Shown in pieces: positions 23,813 to 29,697 of a stretch of 29,697 bases of DNA. Numbering within the stretch: the stretch's first letter is position 1; each line of letters begins with the position of its first letter. Below the pieces are notes generated by a model, which had not been told where the DNA came from, did not search any database, and saw nothing but the letters and a program-made list of their open reading frames with translations. The stretch comes from WGAB01 sp964406105 (lineage in GTDB: Bacteria > Hydrothermota > Hydrothermia > WGAB01): NCBI GenBank assembly GCA_964406105.1, contig CAYOQK010000066.1, positions 1-29,697 of the forward strand, read 5' to 3'. A program made the position numbers and the translations under genes.

Positions 23813-25308
23813 GCCAGGCCCCTCGGCGTCTGCTGCTGCGGAACGCCCGGTGCCTCCGGTCAGGGCGACGCGAAACCTGCGATCTCCTGATCTTCGGCGA
23901 CCGATACGAGCAGGTAACCCCCGCTGGCCAATGCACACCTCCTCCAGGAACCCCAGTGCAGGATCTCCACTTCCAGGGGCTGGTGATTCCCGGTTTCTTG
24001 GACGTCCACGCCCATCCCGCCCACTGGGGCCTGAGCCTGAGCCGGCTCCGTTTGGACGATGCCCGATCGCTGGAGGATGCCCTGGAAAGGGTGCGGGCCG
24101 CTCTGGATTCCCTGCGGTCCGACGCCCTGATCGCCGAAGGGTTTGATGAAACCCGTTGGACCCCACCCCAACGCCCCACCCGAAGCCACTTAGACCGGAT
24201 CTCTCGCCAGATCCCCATCGTGCTCCGACGGATCTGTGGGCACTTGGCCGTGGCCAACTCTGCAGCCTTGTCGCGGATCCCGGCCCGCACTCGGGGAGTG
24301 AACCGCCGAACCGGACTCCTGCTGGAGGAGCCCTCCCTAAATCTGGATCGCTATTTCCCGCCCAGCCTGGAGGAGATCAAATTGGGCATTCTGATGGCCC
24401 AGAGCCGCCTGCTGAAGATGGGGATCACCTCGGTCCACGAGTTCGGGAAACCCTTGAAGTTCCGCGCATACCAGGAACTGGCCCGCTCAGAGGCCCTACT
24501 GCTGCGGGTGACCTTCTACTTTTACGAGCCTCACCTGGATGCCCTGGAGACCCTGGGGGTGGAATCGTCGCTGGGCGACGAACGCCTCCGCATCGGCGGC
24601 ATCAAACTCTTCCTGGACGGCTCGGTGGGGGCAGGAACCGCGGGCTTCCCGCACTTTCCCCAGGCCCGTTTATATCCCTTGGATCGCTTGAAACACCTGC
24701 TTCAACGGGCGAACGAGGCCGGCCTGCAGGTGGCCATGCATGCCATCGGCCCTCTGGCCATTGACCGTGCGATCCAAGCCCTGCGGGCCGTTCAGGTGGG
24801 CGGCAACATCCATCGCCATCGGCTGGAACACTTCGTGTTTCCTCAGGAAGAGCACCTGCAGTGGGTGGCGCGCCTGGGCCTGGGGATCACCCTGCAACCC
24901 AACTTCCTTAGGCAATGGGGCCAGCCTGGGGGGATGTACCACCAAAGGGTGGGTGACGAGTGGTTCCACCGGGGGTTCCCTCTGCGTCGTCTGTTGGACA
25001 TGGGGGTCCGGGTGGCCTTTTCCTCCGATGGCATGCCCTTTGGCCCCCTCTTCGGGATCCAGGGTGCGTTGAACCATCCTCAGCCCGGGGAGCGCATCTC
25101 CCTGGCTACAGCCTTAGACCTCTACACACGGGCAGGAGCCTGGTTCTCCTTTGAGGAACACCTGAAGGGGGATCTCCAACCCGGGATGCTGGCCGATCCT
25201 GTTCTCCTGCTCCCCGACCCCTTTGAAACCCAGGACCTGGACCAGGTGGAGGCCTACCCCCTCTTGGTCAACCCCGAGCCGCCGGATCCCCTCCGGGCGG
25301 CCTTTTGA
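23809..25308 (+). CDS. Metal-dependent amidohydrolase, YtcJ-like
   Basis: Predicted 499-residue cytoplasmic TIM-barrel hydrolase of the amidohydrolase_3 group. PGFLDVHAHP carries the first metal-binding histidines. DETRW, CGHLAVANSAAL, DGSVGAGTAG, VAMHAIGPLAIDRAI, HRLEHF and the late Asp in FSSDGMPFGPL follow in the order seen in YtcJ proteins. Substrate unknown; the family includes N-substituted amino-acid and formamide hydrolases. The ATG overlaps the TPR stop codon, so translation is coupled. The last 41 bases overlap the convergent ogt gene. Confidence 0.85.
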   Translation: MSQAPRRLLLRNARCLRSGRRETCDLLIFGDRYEQVTPAGQCTPPPGTPVQDLHFQGLVIPGFLDVHAHPAHWGLSLSRLRLDDARSLEDALERVRAALDSLRSDALIAEGFDETRWTPPQRPTRSHLDRISRQIPIVLRRICGHLAVANSAALSRIPARTRGVNRRTGLLLEEPSLNLDRYFPPSLEEIKLGILMAQSRLLKMGITSVHEFGKPLKFRAYQELARSEALLLRVTFYFYEPHLDALETLGVESSLGDERLRIGGIKLFLDGSVGAGTAGFPHFPQARLYPLDRLKHLLQRANEAGLQVAMHAIGPLAIDRAIQALRAVQVGGNIHRHRLEHFVFPQEEHLQWVARLGLGITLQPNFLRQWGQPGGMYHQRVGDEWFHRGFPLRRLLDMGVRVAFSSDGMPFGPLFGIQGALNHPQPGERISLATALDLYTRAGAWFSFEEHLKGDLQPGMLADPVLLLPDPFETQDLDQVEAYPLLVNPEPPDPLRAAF

Positions 25309-25786
25309 TGCCCTCCCGTTGCCATAGCCAACGTTTCCAAGCCAGGCCTGGGCCGAATCCCCCAATTCCCCGAGCGGATACCACCCGATGACAGGGCACG
25401 AGCAGAGGCACCGGATTCCGGGCCATGGCTTGCCCCACCACCCGAGGATGAGTGCCCAACCGCCGGGCCAATTCCCCATAGGTTATCAGCGTGCCAAAGG
25501 GCACGGTGCGACGAAGCACAGAGAGGATCTGGCGATACTTCGGCGGCACCCCCCTGAGAACCACGGGCCAGCGGGCCAAAACCTGCCAGGCTTCTCTTGC
25601 GGAACCCAGCGGTTCCCCTATGCCCAGGTACCCTGACAGGGCAAGAATCAGGGGACGGATCCTGGCATCGTGGGGATCGGCTTCCTCGCCCTGCAGGGGA
25701 GCTCCCAGGGCCACCTGGACCACTCGGCCCGTTTCCAAACCTATGGTTACCAGACCCAAGGGGGTGGCGAACCGCAGGACCTTCAC
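25268..25786 (-). CDS. ogt: Methylated-DNA--protein-cysteine methyltransferase (MGMT/Ogt family)
   Basis: Predicted 172-residue suicide repair protein removing alkyl groups from O6-guanine. The active-site motif PCHRV (131-135, Cys132) follows MARNPVPLLV, and YGELA (103-107) plus GGFGPGLAWK complete the C-terminal domain. The N-terminal domain is poorly conserved, as usual. The start is a GTG whose GTGA overlaps the manC stop, with no Shine-Dalgarno, so it should be translated by reinitiation. The 3' end overlaps the amidohydrolase gene convergently. It is the last gene of the thrS run. Confidence 0.9.
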   Translation of the reverse strand: MKVLRFATPLGLVTIGLETGRVVQVALGAPLQGEEADPHDARIRPLILALSGYLGIGEPLGSAREAWQVLARWPVVLRGVPPKYRQILSVLRRTVPFGTLITYGELARRLGTHPRVVGQAMARNPVPLLVPCHRVVSARGIGGFGPGLAWKRWLWQREGIKRPPGGDPAARG

Positions 25787-26856
25787 TGGGTAAACCGCTT
25801 TAGATGAGGATCGGCCTTGAGCCGCTGGACAATCTCCTTGACGCGCTGGCCTTCTCCCCGGGGCAACACCAGAGTCACATCCGGGGTGTGCACCACGATC
25901 AGGTCCTGAACGCCGTAGAGAGCGACTAAACCGTTCCCTTCCGCCACCACGATGTTCCCGTCACTCTCCAGGGCAAACACCTGGCCTTGAACCCAGTTGC
26001 CCTGGTGTTGGGGAAGGATCCGGCGAAAGGCATCCAGCGATCCCACATCCTCCCATTGGAAGGTGGCTCGTACCATGCGGATGCGCTGGCTTTTCTCCAG
26101 AATGGCGTAGTCTATGGAAAGATCGGGCATGGCATGGTAGAAGGCCTCCACCGAGGAGGGATCCATAGGGTTTAACCGCTCAAAGGCCCGGTACATCTGG
26201 GGCTGGTGTTTTTGGAACTCCTCCTGCAGGGTCAAACCATGGAACACAAACATCCCCGAGTTCCAGTAAAAGTTGCCTTGCCGCAGGTACGCCTCTGCTC
26301 GGGCACGGTCGGGCTTTTCGTGGAACCGACGCACCTGGTACACAGGGGGAGATCCCAAGGACGAAATGGGATCCCCTGCCTCTATGTACCCGTAGCCGGT
26401 TTCTGGCCGGGTGGGGGGGATGCCAAAGGTCACCAGGTACCCCTCCTGGGCTGCCCGGATCCCTTGACGGGCGGTTTCCAGAAACGCCTCCTGGGGAGAC
26501 ACCAGGTGATCGGAGGGGAACACCAAAAGCAGGGGGTTTTCCGTTTGGGTCAAGGCCCATTTTAAGCCCCAGAGAATCGCCGGGGCCGTGTTGCGGCCTG
26601 TGGGTTCGGCCAGCACAGGAGCGGAACCGCTGTGCTCCCGGGCCTGTGGTTCAATATCGCGGCGGGTAATGACCAGGAGGCGATCCTCCTGGCCCACCAG
26701 GGGCAACACCCGGCGCAAGGTTTGGGCCAACAGAGAGGTTGGGCCTCCGATCTTCAGAAACTGCTTTGGATGGGAATCCCGCGAAAGGGGCCAAAGGCGC
26801 TCCCCGCGCCCGCCCGCTAAGATCAATGCGAAGGCTTCCGAAGCGGCCTCAGCCAT
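25783..26856 (-). CDS. manC: Mannose-1-phosphate guanylyltransferase, short form
   Basis: Predicted 357-residue enzyme making GDP-mannose from mannose-1-P and GTP. Family landmarks are GGRGERLWPLSR (15-26) with PKQF, EPTGRNTAPAI, FPSDH, PETGYGYIE, FHEKP, WNSGMF, SIDYAILEK and WEDVGS. It lacks the C-terminal phosphomannose isomerase domain of long ManC/AlgA proteins, consistent with a separate isomerase at 7773. The ATG overlaps the rpmI end by eight bases (ATGGCTGA) and has no Shine-Dalgarno, so translation depends on ribosomes leaving rpmI. Its position where rplT normally sits is unusual. Confidence 0.94.
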   Translation of the reverse strand: MAEAASEAFALILAGGRGERLWPLSRDSHPKQFLKIGGPTSLLAQTLRRVLPLVGQEDRLLVITRRDIEPQAREHSGSAPVLAEPTGRNTAPAILWGLKWALTQTENPLLLVFPSDHLVSPQEAFLETARQGIRAAQEGYLVTFGIPPTRPETGYGYIEAGDPISSLGSPPVYQVRRFHEKPDRARAEAYLRQGNFYWNSGMFVFHGLTLQEEFQKHQPQMYRAFERLNPMDPSSVEAFYHAMPDLSIDYAILEKSQRIRMVRATFQWEDVGSLDAFRRILPQHQGNWVQGQVFALESDGNIVVAEGNGLVALYGVQDLIVVHTPDVTLVLPRGEGQRVKEIVQRLKADPHLKRFTQ

Positions 26857-27046
26857 AGGGCAGGAGGCGCTTGATGCGTTTCACATCTTCGGGCGCCACT
26901 AAGGCGGGCTTCCGCAGGTTGCGCTTCCGTTTGCGGGTTTTCTTGGTGAGGATATGGCTTTTAAAGGCCTTGTACCGGCGGATCTTGCCGGTGCCCGTCA
27001 TCCGAAACCGCTTGGCGGCACTGCGTTTGGTTTTCATCTTGGGCAT
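26849..27046 (-). CDS. rpmI: Ribosomal protein L35
   Basis: Predicted 65-residue very basic protein of the large subunit, normal length. PKMKTKRSAAKRF at the start and KSHILTKKTRKRKRNLRK in the middle are characteristic. GGAGG sits within the last codons of infC, just before the ATG. rplT (L20), the usual next gene, is absent; manC begins inside the last codons of rpmI. Confidence 0.95.
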   Translation of the reverse strand: MPKMKTKRSAAKRFRMTGTGKIRRYKAFKSHILTKKTRKRKRNLRKPALVAPEDVKRIKRLLPYG

Positions 27047-27052
27047 GGCTGG

Positions 27053-27655
27053 TTATCCTCCTTCCTTGGTGTCGGCTTCGGTTTCCTGTTTTTGTGAACC
27101 CTTGGTGCTCTTTCGGGTGGGCCGAACGATGCAGATCAGGTTCCGACCCTCCATTTTGGGCTGGGATTCGGCGTCCCCCAGGTCGCGGATCATGTCCAAC
27201 ACCCGGTTCAGCACCTCATACCCGCGATCCTTGTGGACGATCTCCCGCCCGCGGAAGAAGACCCTTATTTTAACCTTGTTGCCGTCTTCAAGAAACTCCC
27301 GAATCCGCCGAACCTTTACCTCCAGGTCGTGCTGCCCGATGTTCGGCCGGAACTCTATTTCCTTGACCTCGCCGCCGTGTTTCTTTCGGGCCTCTTTCTT
27401 GCGCTTTTTCTCCAGGTACCGGTATTTGCCGTAGTCCATGATCTTGGCCACAGGAGGATGAGCATTGGGTGCCACCTCCACCAGGTCCAAGCCCATGGAG
27501 TAGGCGAGTTCCAGAGCCTCGCGGGTGCGCATGATCCCCAGTTGCCTGCCATCCGGGCCGATCACCCGAACCTGCGGCACCCGGATCCGCTCGTTGATGC
27601 GGTGGGTGTCCCGACGATTGGGACGCTCACGCATGTAAAACAGTTTCTTTTTGAT
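27053..27655 (-). CDS. infC: Translation initiation factor IF-3
   Basis: Predicted 200-residue protein that binds the 30S subunit, checks the start codon and prevents premature subunit joining. The N-terminal domain shows HRINERIR, GPDGRQLGI, REALELAYSMGLDLVEVAPNA and AKIMDYGKYRYL. The C-terminal domain shows EFRPNIGQHDLEVKVRRI and the VKIRVFFRGRE segment. A Lys/Gln/Glu-rich tail of about 20 residues follows. The start is taken as ATC at 27655 because GGAGG lies seven bases upstream and no ATG, GTG or TTG is correctly placed in frame; the first ATG (27634) is 28 bases from GGAGG. It lies between thrS and rpmI, the standard order. Confidence 0.9.
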   Translation of the reverse strand: MKKKLFYMRERPNRRDTHRINERIRVPQVRVIGPDGRQLGIMRTREALELAYSMGLDLVEVAPNAHPPVAKIMDYGKYRYLEKKRKKEARKKHGGEVKEIEFRPNIGQHDLEVKVRRIREFLEDGNKVKIRVFFRGREIVHKDRGYEVLNRVLDMIRDLGDAESQPKMEGRNLICIVRPTRKSTKGSQKQETEADTKEGG

Positions 27656-27667
27656 GGACCAACCTCC
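27653..27667 (-). promoter_or_regulatory. Shine-Dalgarno and AUC start codon of infC
   Basis: On the minus strand AAAAAGGAGG runs into TTGGTCC and then ATC. GGAGG is at 27667-27663, the spacer is seven bases, and ATC is at 27655-27653. IF3 genes commonly use non-standard start codons (AUU in E. coli), allowing IF3 to repress its own translation. A small hairpin GTTTGG-AACC-CCAAAC lies just upstream of the Shine-Dalgarno. Confidence 0.75.
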
Positions 27668-27729
27668 TTTTTGGTTTGGGGTTCCAAACACCTGGGTTTT
27701 TCAACGTTTTGGGAATGCTGAACTGACGA

Positions 27730-29625
27730 CTATTCACGGCGGGCTACTTCTTGCTGGATTTTTTGGATCAAGGCCTCCAGGGCCATGGCCCCCAGGTCGC
27801 CGTGGCCATGTCGCCGCACCGCCACGGTGCCGCTTTCCTGTTCCTTCTGCCCCACGATGAGCATATAGGGCACCTTCTGGGTTTCGTGATCCCGAATCTT
27901 GTAGCCCACCCGTTCCTCGCGGTCATCCAGTACCACCCGAAGGCCAGCTGCCCGGAGCCGCTCGGTTACCTGGCGGGCGTAGTCCAGGAACTTTTCGCTG
28001 ATGGGCAACACCGCCACCTGCACCGGGGCCAGCCAAAGGGGGAAGTTGCCGGCGTAGTGTTCAATCAACACGCCGAAGAACCGCTCAATGGATCCCAGAA
28101 GGGCTCGGTGGATCATGACGGGCCGTTTATCTCGGCCATCGGCGTCCCGGTACACCAGGTTGAACTTCTCCGGCAGATTGAAGTCAAACTGCACGGTGGA
28201 GCACTGCCACGGCCGGCCCAGAGCGTCGCGGATCACGATATCAATCTTCGGGCCGTAGAAGGCGCCCTCACCCTCCTCAATCTCGTACTGCAGTCCCGCC
28301 CGCTCGGCCGCCCGAATCAGGGCCTGGGTGGCCAAGTCCCACATCTCGGGCTCACCGACGTACTTCTCTGGACGGGTGGAGATGTACACGTCAAAGTTTT
28401 CAAAGCCAAAGGTTCGGAGGATGTACAGGGCCATGTCCAAGACGCCCACGATCTCATCCTCCACCTGATCGGGTCGGGCGAAGATGTGGGCGTCGTCCTG
28501 GGTGAAACCCCGCACCCGGGTTAAACCATGCAACACACCAGACCGCTCATACCGATACACGGTGCCAAATTCCGCCAGGCGAACCGGCAGGTCCCGATAA
28601 CTGTGGAGTTTGGTCTGGTAAATCTGGATATGGAACGGACAGTTCATGGGCTTGACAAAGTACTCCTCGTTTTCCAGCTTCATCGCGGGATACATGTTCT
28701 CCCGGTAGAAGTCCAGGTGCCCTGAGGTTTGCCACAGCACAGCCCGGCCCACGTGCGGGGTGTACACCAACTCGTAGCCCCGTTTCACATGTTCCTCGTA
28801 CAGGAAGTCCTCCAGTTTTTTCCGAATGAAGGCCCCTTTAGGCAACCAGAGCACCAAGCCAGGCCCCACCTTTTGGGAGAACGTGAAAAGCCCCAACTGT
28901 CGGCCCAGTACCCGGTGATCCCGACGCTTGGCCTCTTCCAGAAAGGCCAAGTACTCGTCCAGTTGCTTCTTCTTGGGAAAAGAGATGCCGTAAATCCGCT
29001 GGAGTACCGGGCCCCGCTCATCACCCCGCCAGTAGGCGGCAGAGGAATGCAACACCTTAAAGGCCTTCACATACCCAGTGGAGGGCAGGTGGGGACCTCG
29101 GCAGAGATCAATGAACTCCCCCTGCTGATACACCGACACCGTGTCCTCTTCCATCTCCTGGAGCAGTTCCACTTTGAAGGGTTCGTCCAGCGTTTGGAAC
29201 AGGCGGATCGCTTCCTCACGGCTCATCTCGCGGCGGGTTACAGCAAGGTCTCGCTTGATGATCTCTTTGGCACGAGCCTCAATTCGCTCCAGGTCCTCGG
29301 GGGTAAAGGTGTAGTCGCCCACAAAAAAGTCGTAGTAAAACCCGTTTTCAATGGGAGGGCCAATGGTAAGCTTGGCTTGGGGGAAAAGCTCTTTCACCGC
29401 CTGGGCCAGAATATGGGCCGAGGTGTGCCAATAGGTTTCCCGCCCCTCTGGATGATCAAAGGTCAAAATCTCCACAGGTGCAGAGCAGTCCACCGGGCGG
29501 AACAGGTCCACCAGTTGGCGACCCACCCGGGCCACCAGGAACCGGCGGTCCTTGCCCACCTGCTCCAGGAGCGGTTTCCCTGGTTCACAGGGAATCTCTT
29601 TGCCGGAAGGTAATCGGATGCCCAT
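27730..29625 (-). CDS. thrS: Threonyl-tRNA synthetase
   Basis: Predicted 631-residue class II synthetase with all domains. A TGS domain covers about 1-60. The editing domain has HTSAH (His67, His71) and CRGPH (Cys175, His179). The catalytic core shows MYPAMKLENEEYFVKPMNCP with zinc ligand Cys329, RYERSGVLHGLTRVRGFTQD and a late SIERFFG motif. The C-terminal anticodon-binding domain starts near PLWLAPVQVAVLP. The ATG at 29625 is preferred over an in-frame TTG at 29667, because that TTG is part of the -35 box. The 5' leader appears only a few bases long, without a Shine-Dalgarno and with no room for a T-box. It is first gene of a five-gene transcript. Confidence 0.95.
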   Translation of the reverse strand: MGIRLPSGKEIPCEPGKPLLEQVGKDRRFLVARVGRQLVDLFRPVDCSAPVEILTFDHPEGRETYWHTSAHILAQAVKELFPQAKLTIGPPIENGFYYDFFVGDYTFTPEDLERIEARAKEIIKRDLAVTRREMSREEAIRLFQTLDEPFKVELLQEMEEDTVSVYQQGEFIDLCRGPHLPSTGYVKAFKVLHSSAAYWRGDERGPVLQRIYGISFPKKKQLDEYLAFLEEAKRRDHRVLGRQLGLFTFSQKVGPGLVLWLPKGAFIRKKLEDFLYEEHVKRGYELVYTPHVGRAVLWQTSGHLDFYRENMYPAMKLENEEYFVKPMNCPFHIQIYQTKLHSYRDLPVRLAEFGTVYRYERSGVLHGLTRVRGFTQDDAHIFARPDQVEDEIVGVLDMALYILRTFGFENFDVYISTRPEKYVGEPEMWDLATQALIRAAERAGLQYEIEEGEGAFYGPKIDIVIRDALGRPWQCSTVQFDFNLPEKFNLVYRDADGRDKRPVMIHRALLGSIERFFGVLIEHYAGNFPLWLAPVQVAVLPISEKFLDYARQVTERLRAAGLRVVLDDREERVGYKIRDHETQKVPYMLIVGQKEQESGTVAVRRHGHGDLGAMALEALIQKIQQEVARRE

Positions 29626-29638
29626 CAGGTCGGCGGAA

Positions 29639-29667
29639 AATATACACGCCACCCCTGAGGGTGTCAA
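29639..29667 (-). promoter_or_regulatory. Strong sigma70-type promoter of the thrS operon
   Basis: On the minus strand a perfect -35 TTGACA (29667 to 29662) and -10 TATATT (29644 to 29639) are separated by 17 bases. The -10 ends 13 bases before the ATG at 29625, so the transcript leader would be only about six bases. Confidence 0.8.
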
Positions 29668-29697
29668 CGAAGGCCCTCTCAGAACGCCCCTTGGGCG

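Noticed and set aside
22736..24166. 476-codon antisense open frame under the TPR/amidohydrolase junction
   Set aside because: Low-complexity Gly/Pro/Arg/Gln composition, no motif, opposite to two confident genes.
27656..27729. Hairpin between thrS and infC as an intrinsic terminator
   Set aside because: The stem GTTTGG/CCAAAC is short and is followed by A residues and the Shine-Dalgarno on the minus strand, not T residues.
28729..29613. 294-codon open frame antisense to thrS
   Set aside because: Shadow of thrS; no start signal or domain.
29626..29697. T-box or other riboswitch before thrS
   Set aside because: The promoter leaves only about six bases of leader, so no room for one.
1..29697. 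CTAG rarity as a restriction signal
   Set aside because: CTAG is scarce in most bacterial genomes for other reasons, so its apparent rarity here is not informative, unlike TCGA.
1..29697. CRISPR arrays, IS elements, prophage, toxin-antitoxin or defence genes
   Set aside because: No direct repeat arrays, transposase motifs, terminal inverted repeats or phage gene patterns were seen; all long genes are explained by core families.

Overview
This window looks like a gene-dense stretch of chromosome from a GC-rich (roughly 60% by eye), diderm and probably thermophilic bacterium. The diderm reading rests on C-terminal-phenylalanine beta-barrel proteins, signal peptides, a multiheme cytochrome and a type IX (Por) secretion sorting domain. 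The thermophile reading rests on a family 57 glycosidase and a bifunctional phosphoglucose/phosphomannose isomerase, both common in thermophiles. The type IX sorting tail plus a DUF3078-like barrel point to the FCB/WOR-3/Hydrothermae neighbourhood. This is inference, because no rRNA is present. There are no IS elements, prophage genes, CRISPR arrays or integrases; it reads as core chromosome.

Layout. 72-5583 (+): an abundant-type porin with its own terminator, then a tight trio of homoserine dehydrogenase, aldehyde dehydrogenase and secreted pentaheme cytochrome c. 5661-7754 (+): tRNA-Gly(CCC) with its own promoter, followed 15 nt later by a GH57 alpha-glucan enzyme. 7773-12016 (+): a six-gene, mostly overlapping run of sugar isomerase, sugar nucleotidyltransferase, nusB, metallophosphoesterase, rsmD and coaD. 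12166-12966 (-): a DUF3078-like outer-membrane protein. 13058-17777 (+): metK, gltX, a Nudix-fold protein without its catalytic box, and a two-gene ABC-2 exporter. 17779-19188 (-): a secreted seven-bladed propeller with a type IX sorting tail. 19271-20164 (+): a secreted PHB-depolymerase-like esterase. 20161-20628 (-): bacterioferritin. 20711-25308 (+): a large exported TPR protein and a YtcJ-type amidohydrolase. 25268-29625 (-): thrS-infC-rpmI-manC-ogt. No stretch above 300 bases lacks a gene; the longest gap is 12017-12165.

Genes working together. The isomerase (7773), sugar-1-phosphate nucleotidyltransferase (8762) and ManC (25783) cover fructose-6-P to mannose-6-P and nucleotide-sugar formation. 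The phosphomannomutase that would link them is not in this window. GH57 would supply glucose units. MetK, GltX, ThrS, IF3, L35, NusB, RsmD and CoaD are housekeeping.

The most striking signal is not a gene. Reading the whole window I found the tetranucleotide TCGA only once, in the T-loop of the tRNA, where about one hundred copies would be expected from base composition. Codon choice visibly bends around it: Ile before GA is ATT or ATA, Phe before GA is TTT. Other points of interest are an infC gene that appears to start at AUC, three sigma70-like promoters whose predicted starts lie at or within a few bases of an ATG, a Nudix domain with the catalytic signature erased, and an infC-rpmI pair lacking rplT.
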